From positions 3,755,501-3,819,500 of the forward strand of contig NZ_CP067420.1 in assembly GCF_016653635.2 (NCBI RefSeq): DNA of 64,000 nucleotides. Direction: 5' to 3'. The position numbers were made by a program, and so were the translations under genes. Shown here piece by piece: positions 1 through 9,429 of this stretch. This stretch comes from Skermanella sp. TT6 (GTDB taxonomy: Bacteria > Pseudomonadota > Alphaproteobacteria > Azospirillales > Azospirillaceae). The notes under the pieces were generated by a model. It had not been told where the DNA came from. It was given only the letters and a program-made list of their open reading frames with translations, and ran no database searches. Numbering within the stretch: the first letter of the stretch is position 1; each line of letters begins with the position of its first letter.

Positions 1-219
1 GACGAAGTGGGCGACGGTGCGGTAACGGTAGCGGCGAAGGGGAGCATCCACCGGGAATTCGAACCATTCGCCGCCGATCTCCTGCCTCTCGAACGACCAT
101 TCGTTCGCATAAAGCGCATTGAGATAACAGTCGCAAAGCACCAGCCGGTTGTCCTTGCCCGGACGATGCCCGGCATAGCCCCCTGTACCCTTCACGGGTC
201 GAATGGTCAGCGGTATCAT
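1..219 (-). CDS. hypothetical protein, N-terminal part, runs off the left edge
   Basis: An open frame of 73 codons reads leftwards from an ATG at 219 to the window edge with no stop. It begins MIPLTIRPVKGTGGYAGHR and is rich in Trp, Tyr and Arg further on (around NEWSFERQEIGGEWFEF). I do not recognise the family. Upstream of it lies the left end of the IS110-family element, so its promoter may have been replaced or displaced. Composition and the absence of stops favour a real gene. The competing frames on the plus strand look like shadows. The function is unknown. Confidence 0.5.
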   Translation of the reverse strand, partial: MIPLTIRPVKGTGGYAGHRPGKDNRLVLCDCYLNALYANEWSFERQEIGGEWFEFPVDAPLRRYRYRTVAHFV

Positions 220-365
220 AGCGCCGTTGACTGATCGGGCCGATCCGCCGGGAGCAACCTTTTGCCCCCTGTGTCACGAACACCTGGGGGGGACGCGTGC
301 CCCGGCGGCAGGTGAACCGCGCCGGGTTTACCGGAGGCCCCATTTCTTGAGAGACTGGGGTCATC

Positions 366-695
366 ATGACGAAACAGGCATCACCCAAGTACGCCCCTGA
401 AGTCCGCGAACGCGCGGTTCGGATGGTGTTCGAGCACGAAGGCGAGCACGCGTCGCAGTGGGCGGCGATCAGCTCGATCGCGACCAAGATCGGCTGCACG
501 GCGGAGACGCTGCGGGGCTGGGTCCGGCAGGCCGAGCGCGACCAGGGCAAGCGGCCTGGTCCGACAACGGACGAGCAGGAGCGGATCAAGGCGCTGGAGC
601 GCGAAGTCCGTGAGCTGCGCCAGGCAAACGAGATCCTTCGCAAGGCATCGGCGTATTTCGCCCAGGCGGAGCTCGACCGCCCGTTCCGGAAATGA
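366..695 (+). CDS. IS3-family transposase OrfA (HTH protein)
   Basis: This 109-aa protein has the IS3 OrfA layout: an N-terminal helix-turn-helix ([13 protein letters not shown], then a second helix ending in [12 protein letters not shown]) and a C-terminal leucine-heptad region ([20 protein letters not shown]). It binds the element's ends and, when joined to OrfB by frameshifting, forms the OrfAB transposase. Its stop overlaps the OrfB start in the tetranucleotide ATGA at 692-695, so OrfB may be translated by coupling or by a -1 shift. I did not see a textbook A6G slippery run. It belongs to the complete IS at 313-1636. Confidence 0.92.
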   Translation: MTKQASPKYAPEVRERAVRMVFEHEGEHASQWAAISSIATKIGCTAETLRGWVRQAERDQGKRPGPTTDEQERIKALEREVRELRQANEILRKASAYFAQAELDRPFRK

Positions 696-1597
696 TCGCC
701 TTCATCGACGAGCAGCGCGCCGTCCACGGGGTCGAGCCGATCTGCAAGGTGCTGCCGATCGCCCCGTCGACCTACCGCGCCCATGCCGCCCGGCGGACTG
801 ACCCGTCAAAGGCGCCGGCCCGCTGGCGAAGCGATGCCGAGATAAGCGTGGTTATCCGGCGGATCTGGGATGAGAATTTCCAGGTCTACGGGGTCCGGAA
901 GGTCTGGCGGCAGTTGCGGCGGGAAGGCCTTGCCGTGGCGCGTTGCACGGTAGCCCGCCTGATGCGGCGTATGGGGCTGAAGGGGGTGACACGCGGCAAG
1001 ACGGTACGGACGACGATAAGCGACCTGGCGGCGCCGTGTCCGCTCGACCGGGTGAACCGTCAGTTCCGGGCGCCCCGCCCGAACACCCTGTGGCTGGCGG
1101 ATTTCACGTATGTGGCGACTTGGCAGGGCTTCGTCTACGTGGCCTTCGTCATCGACGCCTTTGCCCGGCGGATCGTCGGCTGGCGGGTCTCCAGCACCGC
1201 CCACGCCGGCTTCGTGCTGGATGCCCTGGAGCAGGCGCTTCACGACCGCCGACCTGCCAAAGGCAGCGGTCTCATTCATCATTCCGATCGCGGGTCGCAA
1301 TATGTCGCTATCAAGTACACCGAGCGTCTCACCGACGCTGGCGTCGAGCCCTCCGTGGGAAGCGTTGGCGATTCCTATGACAATGCCTTGGCCGAGACGA
1401 TCAACGGCCTCTACAAGACCGAGGTGATCCGGCGCCGCGGACCGTGGCGCACCCTGGAAGCCGTCGAGTTCGCCACCCTGGAATGGGTGGACTGGTTCAA
1501 CCACCGGCGCCTGCTCGAGCCCATCGGCAATATCCCGCCCGCCGAGGCCGAAGCGCGCTACTATGCTCAAACCGAGGACGTCGCCATAGCGGCGTGA
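692..1597 (+). CDS. IS3-family transposase OrfB (DDE integrase)
   Basis: This 301-aa protein has the rve integrase core. The catalytic triad is visible: D in LADFTYV, D in HHSDRGSQY, and E in [14 protein letters not shown], with the spacing typical of IS3 (D-D-35-E). An N-terminal HTH_21-like stretch ([15 protein letters not shown]) precedes the core. It catalyses strand transfer of the surrounding element and is full length for the family. Its last codons lie 12 bp before the right terminal repeat. Confidence 0.94.
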   Translation: MIAFIDEQRAVHGVEPICKVLPIAPSTYRAHAARRTDPSKAPARWRSDAEISVVIRRIWDENFQVYGVRKVWRQLRREGLAVARCTVARLMRRMGLKGVTRGKTVRTTISDLAAPCPLDRVNRQFRAPRPNTLWLADFTYVATWQGFVYVAFVIDAFARRIVGWRVSSTAHAGFVLDALEQALHDRRPAKGSGLIHHSDRGSQYVAIKYTERLTDAGVEPSVGSVGDSYDNALAETINGLYKTEVIRRRGPWRTLEAVEFATLEWVDWFNHRRLLEPIGNIPPAEAEARYYAQTEDVAIAA

Positions 1598-1734
1598 CTC
1601 AACTAAATCGGCCTCCGGGAATCCCGGGGCGGTTCAAGGCCGCGGCTGAGGCCCAGTGGGGAGTCAGCGCCAAGCGAGCGCCAGTACAGGGGTGGATCCA
1701 GGCTGCGGCGGCCCATTTGGATGGGAGCCCTTGA

Positions 1735-2997
1735 ATGAGTGAGATGTTCGACTGGTATGTCGGCATCGACTGGGCGAGCGAGGTTCATCAGGTCTGCCTG
1801 GTCGATGATCGTGGCGTGGTACGCGGGGAGCGCGCGGTGCGCCACAGTGGCGAGGAACTGGCCGGTCTGGCGGCTTGGCTGATCGAGACCACGGGCGCCG
1901 CTCCGGAACGCATCGGCATTGGCATCGAACTGCCCCACGGTCCGGTCGTGGAGAGCCTGATGGAACGCGGCTTCGCGGTGCACGCCATCAATCCCAAGCA
2001 ACTCGACCGCTTCCGGGACCGATTTTCAGTTTCCGGAGCCAAGGACGACCGGCGCGATGCCCGGGTGTTGGGCGACAGCCTGCGCACCGATACCCGCTGC
2101 TTCCGGCGCCTGAGGCGGGATGAGCCCAGAATGATCGAACTGCGCGAACGGCTGCGCATGACCGAGGAGTGTAAGCACGAGCGCGTTCGCCTGACCAATC
2201 GGATGCGCGAGCAGCTCTGGCGCTATTACCCGCAGATTCTGGACCTATCCGACGATCTGTCGGCGGCATGGTTGCTGGATCTTTGGGCGCTGGCGCCAAC
2301 GCCGGCCAAGGCGCGCCGGGTGCGCGAGAGCACGATCGCCAAGCTGCTGAGGAAGCATCGGATTCGCCGGCTCGACGCCGCCGAAGTGGTGCGACGCCTG
2401 CGTCGTCCGGCGCTGACGGTGGCGTCCGGCACGGTCGAGGCGGCGAGCGCCCATGTCGGCGCTTTGCGCGACCGGCTGCGCCTCGTCAACCGCCAGATCT
2501 CGGCGGCCGAGCGGCGGGTCGACCAGATCCTGACCGAGTTGGCGGCCTCTCCAGAGGAACCGGAGGCGGTGCCGGGGCAGCCGCCACAGCAGAGCGACGT
2601 GACGATCCTGCGCTCCTTGCCGGGGGTTGGGAGGATCGTCTGCGCCACTCTGCTGGTCGAGGCCGGCGAGCCCCTGAAGGCGGGTGACCATCAAGCCCTG
2701 CGGGCGCTGGCCGGCGTGGCGCCGGTGACCCGGCGTAGTGGCAAGAGTTGCATCGTGCTGATGCGTCAGGCCTGTTGCCAGCGTCTGCGCGACGCAGTCT
2801 ATCATTGGAGCCGTGTCGCGGTCCAATGCGACGCCACCTGCAAGGTGCGCTATCAAGCCCTGCGCAAAGCCGGCCACAGTCATGGCCGGGCGTTGCGCAC
2901 GGTCGGCGACCGGCTGCTGGAAACCGCTTGCGCCATGTTGCGTGGCCGCGGCTTGTACGACCCGCAACGCGCCGGGCGGACACGCCAAGCCGCCTGA
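1735..2997 (+). CDS. IS110-family transposase (DEDD/serine recombinase type)
   Basis: This 420-aa protein has the N-terminal RuvC-like DEDD domain: D in YVGIDWASEVHQ, E in IGIGIELPHG, and the paired aspartates in GAKDDRRDARVLGD. A coiled middle region follows. The C-terminal Transposase_20 domain (LRSLPGVGRIVCATLLVEAG) includes the conserved serine stretch RRSGKS. Length is normal for the family. The start ATG follows a weak GGGAG ribosome site. The gene is intact, but the IS3 insertion 98 bp upstream separates it from its natural left end and promoter, and probably breaks the guide RNA. Confidence 0.92.
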   Translation: MSEMFDWYVGIDWASEVHQVCLVDDRGVVRGERAVRHSGEELAGLAAWLIETTGAAPERIGIGIELPHGPVVESLMERGFAVHAINPKQLDRFRDRFSVSGAKDDRRDARVLGDSLRTDTRCFRRLRRDEPRMIELRERLRMTEECKHERVRLTNRMREQLWRYYPQILDLSDDLSAAWLLDLWALAPTPAKARRVRESTIAKLLRKHRIRRLDAAEVVRRLRRPALTVASGTVEAASAHVGALRDRLRLVNRQISAAERRVDQILTELAASPEEPEAVPGQPPQQSDVTILRSLPGVGRIVCATLLVEAGEPLKAGDHQALRALAGVAPVTRRSGKSCIVLMRQACCQRLRDAVYHWSRVAVQCDATCKVRYQALRKAGHSHGRALRTVGDRLLETACAMLRGRGLYDPQRAGRTRQAA

Positions 2998-3032
2998 AGC
3001 AAGCCTCTGAAACTGGGCGGAGGTGATACTGT

Positions 3033-3166
3033 CCCTTACATCCGATGGAGGCGGCGCTTCCGGCGGAACGGCACGAGTCAAGCCCGTGCCGCCATCGGCG
3101 GTGACCCGCAGGGTCAGGCTTGACGCGTGTCGGGCCGTCGGGAACCATAATCATCGGACGTAAGGG
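3033..3166. repeat. 134-bp imperfect inverted repeat (possible MITE or REP-type palindrome)
   Basis: CCCTTACATCCGATG at 3033-3047 is mirrored by the complement at 3152-3166, with one mismatch in 15. Similarity continues inward for about 55 bp per arm, including the block around gtcaagcc present in both arms. The element has no coding frame. It sits between the IS110 transposase and the WYL-like gene. It could be a miniature transposable element, a REP/BIME-like unit, or the target that attracted the IS110 element. Confidence 0.6.
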
Positions 3167-3188
3167 GCACCCCCAGACACTACTCGGA

Positions 3189-4595
3189 TCATTGACAAGC
3201 GGTGGGGAGTCCCTTCCTCCTCCAGCCCGGCTGCAAGTCCCGGACCCGCCGCAAGAGCGACCGGGCCTTCTCGCACTCGATCTCCGAGACCGGGCGTGGC
3301 ATGCCGGAAGACAGCATCAGCGCCTCGGTCAGCAGTCGCGGCGCCAGGGGATGCCCATGGGGATCAAGGATCGCCTCGGTCAGCGTCACGCGGGCGAGAT
3401 GCCTGAGGAAAGCGTGCCCCAGGGCAGGATCATCCATCAGCCTGCCGAGGGGCAGCAGGCAGGTGATCTGTTCCCGGCCCCCGGCCTCGAGGGTTTCGAC
3501 GGCCCGAAGCAACCGCCGTCTCCAAGCCGGCATGCCGGCCGCCGGAAGGGATCGCCGAACCACGGCCCGAACCGGACGGCGGCGGACTTCCCGGAGAACC
3601 CGCAGCCGCCACCCGATGGTTCCGGCCAGCCATCTCCTGGCCTTGCCGACCGCCGAACGGATGGCCCGCGACAGCACCTCGGGCGAGCAGGAGCGCGCCA
3701 GGGCGCCGGCCAGGGCCATCCCCCGCGTCACTGCACGCCCGACGGGTCCGATCGGCGGCCCCGGCGGACGCCCCAGTTCGCCTTGGCGCCGGTTCCAGTG
3801 CCGAAGCCAGCTTTCCCGGGACGAGAGCAGGGCGTTCAGTTCCCAGTACAGGTCTTCGTCCCTGACCGATCCGACTCCGGGAAGCACCAATTCCTGTACC
3901 CTGTCCAGGCGGAACGTCCGCTTCTCGTCGATCTCCAGGTCGATTCCGGTCAGATGGATGGAATGGTTCTTGTGCAGGAGGATATGGTCGAGCCAGAGGG
4001 TGCGTTCGCGTCCGGCATAGGTCAGTTCGACCGTGGCGCCGATCCGGTCGATCAGCATGCCGTGATCTAGGAAGCCGGAATGGGGCGGCATGACGCCCAG
4101 CCGCCGCAACCGCCGGAAGGTCCAGGCCTTGAGCCAGCGGCGGACGGGAGGGTGGATGCGTCCGCCCAGGGCCTCCAGGATGGGAAGTTCTCCGCGGGTG
4201 CGGCGAAGCCATGTCCGGACAAGCCACTGCCTGGAGCGTCGCGGCGCGGGATCCATCGTGACCTGATGCCTGCGGACCTCCCGGCGCAGGATGAATTCTC
4301 CCGCACGTTCTGGCGCCAGGAGCCGTCCGAGCCGGTTGAGCGGCCGGATCCGGGAGGAGGCTGGCGGTTCGGACGTCGTGAAGAGATGGCCCCACAGTTC
4401 GAAGATCATGCCGTCGTCGACGATCTCGACCACATGGCCGAGACCGGGGCAATCCGTCTCGTAATGCACCCGCAGGAAGTCGATCTCGTCCTCATCGACG
4501 CGGCGGCGGGGAAACCCATGCCCGACCCGGAACATGTCGCCCAGCCGGAGCGGCCGGGGAGCCCCGGTCAGCAGCCGTGACCAGCCCCGACCCAT
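3189..4595 (-). CDS. hypothetical protein with WYL-like segment, linked to the restriction-modification gene
   Basis: This 468-aa protein has no close family I can name. Residues about 185-240 resemble a WYL domain: a VELTYAGRERTL strand, HKNHSIHLTGIDLEID, and the diagnostic RTFRLDRVQEL near 226-236. WYL domains sense nucleic-acid or nucleotide ligands and often control defence genes. The C-terminal 200 residues are Arg-rich and helical. I see no clear N-terminal winged helix. The ATG lies 4 bp after the stop of the upstream methyltransferase gene, so the two were one transcription unit. The IS256 copy in that gene probably reduces its expression. Function is inferred from context only. Confidence 0.6.
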   Translation of the reverse strand: MGRGWSRLLTGAPRPLRLGDMFRVGHGFPRRRVDEDEIDFLRVHYETDCPGLGHVVEIVDDGMIFELWGHLFTTSEPPASSRIRPLNRLGRLLAPERAGEFILRREVRRHQVTMDPAPRRSRQWLVRTWLRRTRGELPILEALGGRIHPPVRRWLKAWTFRRLRRLGVMPPHSGFLDHGMLIDRIGATVELTYAGRERTLWLDHILLHKNHSIHLTGIDLEIDEKRTFRLDRVQELVLPGVGSVRDEDLYWELNALLSSRESWLRHWNRRQGELGRPPGPPIGPVGRAVTRGMALAGALARSCSPEVLSRAIRSAVGKARRWLAGTIGWRLRVLREVRRRPVRAVVRRSLPAAGMPAWRRRLLRAVETLEAGGREQITCLLPLGRLMDDPALGHAFLRHLARVTLTEAILDPHGHPLAPRLLTEALMLSSGMPRPVSEIECEKARSLLRRVRDLQPGWRRKGLPTACQ

Positions 4596-4599
4596 GAAG

Positions 4600-5797
4600 T
4601 TACTCGGTCCAGCGGCGGGCGGCGGCGGCGACCGCGCGGTAATTGTCGTCCAGGGCCGGTTCCAGCAGGAGCAGCGCCGCGATCCGCCGTATCACTTCGG
4701 TCACGTAACGGGCCTCCTCCGGTTTCAAGGGACGTCCGAGCAGGGCCTGCTCCCGGTAGCTCAGCCACTTCTTGATCACCTGATAGCCGCCGATCGTGTA
4801 GTTCCAGACACGCGCGGGAACGTTCGACCAGTAGGCGGTCCCGTTCAGGAAGATATCGTAGGTGGACCCGCCCAGCAGCGCCGTAAGGTCGCCGGGCAGC
4901 AGGCCCCGCACGGCCGCCGCTTCGGTGAGCGCCGCCATCTCGTCGTCGGAGAATTCCCGCTCCCGCGCGTCGCCCCGCCCCGGCATGGTGACGCCCTTCT
5001 GGCCCGCATAGCCCCAGCGGGCGGTAAGGCCGAGATCCAGGGGACCGTCGCCCAGTCTGCGCAACGTGCCGATCGAGCGCAGCTCCAGCGCTACTTTTCC
5101 GGAGGAAACGCCATCGATGTGAACTGCGGGATTGTGCAAATCCGCAACTTTGCGCCCCAATTGAGCGGATGCAGAAATCAAATCAGCCGACTGAGGAAGC
5201 GGAATCCGCGGCCAGTCAAGACGGAGAGGATCAGCGTTTTGTGTTCGGTAGAGGTTACAATTGAGTATCCCGACCACATGAAAGAACATGTCATTCGCAG
5301 GGCAACCTACGGCATGGAGGTATTTTTCAGCCCGCCCCGTTACATTACACCTTAAGGTTGATTGGCCCTGCGAAGATGAACCGAGCACCGATGCAACGGG
5401 ATCTTTACGGTATGTCTGAGACGAACCGATCTCCTGATTGGCATACAAGCTGCCGTCTTGGATATAAAGCGGAAAGTAACTCGAAAGCCCGTTGCCCATG
5501 TTGTCGGCCAAAGCTTGAACAACGTATCCTCGATCGAAGTTGCTTTTAGTCTGTTTTTCGCGAAGTTCTAACCAATGGTTCTTATCCGATATATCTTTCA
5601 TGTATTCTGCACGTTTCTCATCCAACAATTTTGTTTCAGGCTCCCAGTAGATCCACCGGATATCGAAAGGCCGGTAACAATATCGCATGATGTTCTCAGT
5701 CAACATTCCCCTGGCGACCAAATATGAGCGAGTCGCCTCTGCGTCGAAGCGGTTCCCGCTCGTCATGATTTCCGGATAATGTTCCCGCACGGTGCCA
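4600..5797 (-). pseudogene. C-terminal part of IS-interrupted type ISP/IIG-like restriction-modification enzyme
   Basis: This is the 3' part of the gene that begins at 9429. It resumes right after the IS256 copy with SNGTVREHYPEIM and ends RAVAAAARRWTE. It matches the C-terminal target-recognition and helical part seen in type ISP enzymes (for example NYTIGGYQVIKKWLSYRE followed by ARYVTEVIRRIAALLLLEP). The sequence between about 5100 and 5800 is lower in GC than its surroundings, as is common for recognition domains of transferred restriction genes. A frame of its own could start only inside the IS, so a free functional polypeptide is unlikely. The stop is followed after 4 bp by the WYL-like gene. 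Confidence 0.85.
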
Positions 5798-5805
5798 TTG
5801 CTCAA

Positions 5806-7126
5806 GGGACTATCGGGAATTTCGTGCTTGGCGGGGTTATCCTGAAACAGAAGGAGACCCTGAATGGCCCGACGCAAAGATCCTGTTATCCCTGACGCGA
5901 TCCTTGACCAGCTGCTGGCTGGAGCCGATGCGAAGACGGCATTCGACCAGAACGGCCTGCTCGACCAGCTGAAGAAGGCGCTGACGGAGCGGGCGCTGAA
6001 GGCGGAGCTGGATCATCATCTGGCTGGAGATGAGAGCGGCAACCGTCGCAACGGTTACGGCCACAAGACGGTGCTGACCGATGGCGGCTCGATGGGTCTG
6101 TCCATTCCCCGCGATCGGTCGGGGACGTTCGATCCGGCGCTGATCGGCAAATACCAGCGGCGCTTCCCCGGCTTCGACGAGAAGATCATCTCAATGTACG
6201 CACGCGGCATGTCAACCCGGGAGATCACGGGACACCTGCGGGAGCTCTATGGCATCGAGGTGTCGGCCGACCTGATCTCCACGGTGACGGACGCCGTGAT
6301 CGAGGAGGTGACGGCCTGGCAGAACCGGCCGCTGGAGGCGATCTACCCCCTGGTGTTCCTGGATGCCATCCGGGTCAAGATCCGCGACGAAGGTCTGGTC
6401 CGCAACAAGGCCATCCATGTCGCCATCGGCGTGCGGGCCGACGGCGCCAAGGAGGTGCTGGGCCTGTGGATCGAACAGAACGAGGGCGCCAAGTTCTGGC
6501 TGCGCGTCCTGAACGAGTTGAAGAACCGGGGTGTGGAGGACATCCTGCTGGCCGTCGTCGATGGGCTGAAAGGCTTTCCCGAGGCGATCGCGGCTGCCTA
6601 TCCGGAGACGATTGTTCAGACTTGCGTCGTTCATCTGCTGCGCCACAGCATGGAGTTCGCGTCCTGGAAGGACCGCAAGGCCATCGCCGCCGCCCTGAAG
6701 ACGGTCTACGACGCTGTCGACGACAAGGCCGCCGAGATGGCTCTGAGCGCCTTTGAGACCGGGCCTTGGGGCGAAAAATACGCGGCCATCGGCAAGGCTT
6801 GGCGGCGGGCGTGGCCGGAGGTCATCCCCTTCTTTGCCTTCCCGCGCGAGGTCCGGCGCATCCTTTACACGACCAATGCCATTGAAGCGTTGAACTCAAA
6901 GCTGCGCCGGGCGGTCCGGGCCAGGGGGCATTTCCCCAATGACGAGGCCGCGCTGAAGCTCCTGTTTCTCGTCTTGAACCGCGCGGAGAAAGACTGGAAG
7001 ATGCCGCCCCGGGAATGGACGGCCGCCAAAGCCCAGATGGCTGTCATCTTCGGCGACCGGTTCGCAAAGGCGATGACCGCCTGATACTGAACCCGCCCCG
7101 CCAAGCACGGAATTCCCGACAGTCCC
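5806..7126 (+). mobile_element. IS256-family insertion sequence, complete, with 8-bp target duplication
   Basis: Terminal inverted repeats of 31 bp at 5806-5836 (starts GGGACTATCGGGAATTTCG) and 7096-7126 differ at two positions. The direct repeat TTGCTCAA flanks the element at 5798-5805 and 7127-7134, an 8-bp target duplication as expected for IS256. The 1321-bp element carries one transposase gene. It interrupts the restriction-modification gene, and the ends and duplication are perfect, which suggests a recent insertion. Confidence 0.95.
5864..7084 (+). CDS. IS256-family (Transposase_mut) transposase
   Basis: This 406-aa protein matches the mutator-type transposase in full. The catalytic residues are visible as D in FLDAIRVKIRD, D in AVVDGLKGFPEAI, and E in TTNAIEALNSKLRRA. 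The family's C/H signature appears as CVVHLLRHSM. The ATG follows AAGGAG (5851-5856) with 7-bp spacing. The gene is intact and fills the IS between the two terminal repeats. It is read opposite to the host gene it interrupts. Confidence 0.96.
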   Translation: MARRKDPVIPDAILDQLLAGADAKTAFDQNGLLDQLKKALTERALKAELDHHLAGDESGNRRNGYGHKTVLTDGGSMGLSIPRDRSGTFDPALIGKYQRRFPGFDEKIISMYARGMSTREITGHLRELYGIEVSADLISTVTDAVIEEVTAWQNRPLEAIYPLVFLDAIRVKIRDEGLVRNKAIHVAIGVRADGAKEVLGLWIEQNEGAKFWLRVLNELKNRGVEDILLAVVDGLKGFPEAIAAAYPETIVQTCVVHLLRHSMEFASWKDRKAIAAALKTVYDAVDDKAAEMALSAFETGPWGEKYAAIGKAWRRAWPEVIPFFAFPREVRRILYTTNAIEALNSKLRRAVRARGHFPNDEAALKLLFLVLNRAEKDWKMPPREWTAAKAQMAVIFGDRFAKAMTA

Positions 7127-9429
7127 TTGCTCAAACCGCGATCGAAATACACCGTCAGCCGCTCGACCAGTTTTTCCCGGTCGATGGCGACCAGGAAGTC
7201 GTCGCGGCTGGTCTTCACGCCCGGAAAAGACGTCGGCATGAGTTCCACCAGCGACGGCCAGTCGAAGTAATCCGCCGCCGAGGCCGTCGGCATCATGGGC
7301 AATCCGAGATCCAGGGCCGGCCTCACCGGCTCATAGGCCGGGCCGTCGCCTCCCTCGGCCAGGATGCGCAGTTCCTCGCGCTTGTCGCGGCCCCAGAAAT
7401 GCCGGAACGCGATCTCCGCCGGGGCTCGCCCGCGACCATCCGGCGACGGGTCGTCGCGCCTCACCAGAAGCGCCACGGCCGTGCCGATCTGGATGCCTTC
7501 GCGGTTCCGCTCGGTGGAGAAGATGCTGGGGTCCGGCCGGCCGTCCGGAGCCACCTTGCCGGTCTTGAACTTGTCGCCGTTCAGGCAATCGATCCAGATA
7601 CGGTCGAACACCTCCATGTACCGCTCGCGCATGCCCGTGAAGCTGAGCCCATCGAGCCAGGAATAGTTGGTGATAAAACAGACCACGCCCCGCCCGGTCT
7701 GTTCGGCGATCCGGCGCTCGGCGATGCGGAAGAAACGGACATACAGGTCGTTCAGCCCCTGCCCCTCGGGCGGGCGGACCCGGCGGGTCTGCCGGTACGC
7801 CTGGGTCAGTCCGCGCTCCTCGTCGGACTCGCCGATGCCCGCGAAGCCGTTGTAGGGCGGGTTGCCCAGGACGACCAGTATCTCGTCGTCGCGCTTGACC
7901 CGGCGCGCGGCGTCCATCTCGTTCTGAAGGTCCGGCAGCGCCAGATAGTCCTCGCCGTCGGCGGCCGGGTCCCAGCCGGTCAGGGCATTGGTCAGGCGGA
8001 TGCTCGGCCATTCCGCCCGCTCCCACGTCGCCGACCCCTCCGCCGCCAGCGGCGCGCCGAAGGCTTCGAGCATCAATGCCATCTGGAGGTGCGCGACGAC
8101 GAAGGGAGCAGGCAGGATCTCGAAGCCGTGGATGCGCCGGATCGCCGCCTCCTTCACGAAGGATCCGACCAGGGCATCCTCGCCTTCTTCCCTGAGGGTC
8201 CGGGCGATGCGGTTCAGCACCGAGACAAGGTAGGAACCGGTGCCGCAACAGGGGTCCAGCACGACCACCCTTTCGTCGGCAAGACCGCGCGCCAGGTTCA
8301 GATCCCGGCGCAGGACCTGGTCCACCCGCTCGACCATGTAGTCGACGACCTCAGGAGGGGTGTACCAGACGCCGAGTTGCCGGCGCAGTTCCGGATCGAA
8401 CGCTTCCAGGAACGGCTCGTAGAAGTACTGCACCGCGCTGTCCTGCCGGAAGCGGCTGAAGAACGCGGCGTCGTCCACCCGCCGCAGGGTGCCCGCCGCC
8501 CATTCCAGGACCTCGTCCAGGCACAGCGGCCCCAGCGCGCCTGGCGTGTTGACCGCTTCGAACAGGCCGCGCAGGACCGGAAGCCGGAGATGCCATGCCG
8601 CCCCATTGGCGGAAAACCCCTTGCGGGCTTGGAGGTCGGTATGTTGCCTGCACCACAGTACCCAGGCCGAGAACAGGCCGTAGAACAGGGTCTGCACCAG
8701 GGTGGAATGGAAGAAATGAATGCCCTTGGCGTCACCGAAGGTGATCCCCAGCGCCTCCTCCAGCGCGCCGCGCACGGAGTCCAGCCGCCCCAGGGACTGA
8801 CCCGTTCCCGCGTTCGCCCCTTCCAGCCGCGCCAGCGCATCGCGCGCGTAGGACGCCAGGAACCAGGCCACGTCCTTGGGCTGGGACAGGGGAGCATTGT
8901 GCAGCAGCGCCCGGATCAGGAACTCCCCGCACCGAGTCTCCAGTTCCTCGCTGAGCCGGGCCGGCTGCGCCGCCAAGTCCCATAACCCCGCATCGCTGTC
9001 CGCCAGGGTGAATTCCTCCAGCCTGACCATGTGGCCGAACTGGTCGCGGCCGACGATCAGGAAGGCCCGGAAGTTGGTGACGAGCACGAGCCCGTAGCGG
9101 GACCAGTAATCCTGGACCTGCCGGCTCACGGCGATCGTGTGGACGGCGACATGGGGCGGCTTGGCCTCGATGACGCCGCGTTCCGGCAAGGTCCCCGGCC
9201 TCGGCTCGCCCTGCCGGGCAGGAAGCTGGGTCGCGCTGTACAGGCCGAAATCGGGATGGCCGGCCCCTTGGTCGGCGAGTTCCTGGATGCAGAGCACGCG
9301 AGGCCGCCTCTGCTCGCCTATGGCGTTCAGCAGCGACTGGAGCGCCGGATAGTAAGACCGCTCCCCAGTGCCGGCCCGCAGGGAACGAATTTCATGAAGC
9401 GACCGGAGATAAGCACGTACGACGGACAC
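7127..9429 (-). pseudogene. N-terminal part of IS-interrupted type ISP/IIG-like restriction-modification enzyme
   Basis: The frame starts at GTG 9429 and covers the first 767 codons of an original 1166-aa protein. A PD-ExK nuclease-like motif is visible near residues 59-90 (GHPDFGLY, then VIEAK). The N6-adenine methyltransferase core follows: motif I DPCCGTGSY at 392-400 and motif IV NPPY at 523-526. Unlike classical type ISP enzymes of about 1570 aa, there is no room for a helicase, so the domain order is nuclease, methylase, target recognition. The translated frame continues into the IS for about 87 residues before stopping, giving an 854-aa product that keeps the methylase motifs but lacks the recognition domain. 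It is probably inactive or altered. Confidence 0.88.

Larger units (their letters stand above)
313..1636 (+). mobile_element. IS3-family insertion sequence, complete, with 3-bp target duplication
   Basis: Terminal inverted repeats of 27 bp lie at 313-339 (starts TGAACCGCGCCGGG) and 1610-1636 (ends GGGGCGGTTCA), with three mismatches. AGG flanks the element at 310-312 and 1637-1639, as expected for an IS3-family 3-bp duplication. Inside are orfA and orfB overlapping by 4 nt. The element lies in the non-coding stretch upstream of the IS110-type transposase, so it arrived after that element. Both ends and both reading frames are intact, so the copy may still be active. Confidence 0.93.
240..3032 (+). 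mobile_element. IS110-family element, interrupted by the IS3 copy; ends approximate
   Basis: The transposase gene at 1735-2997 defines the element. IS110-family elements lack clear terminal repeats and target duplications, so the ends given here are estimates. The left non-coding end is split by the IS3 copy into roughly 240-312 and 1640-1734. Both pieces can form hairpins, for example ccccctgtgt/acacctggggg around 266-289 and CCCAT-ttgg-ATGGG near 1712-1727. In the IS110 group this end encodes the structured guide (bridge) RNA used for target choice, which follows from family knowledge and is not proven here. The right end lies somewhere before the palindromic element at 3033. Confidence 0.55.

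Noticed and set aside
6865-7126. last 87 codons of the N-terminal restriction-modification frame
   Set aside because: This stretch is the reverse strand of the IS256 element and not part of the original protein.
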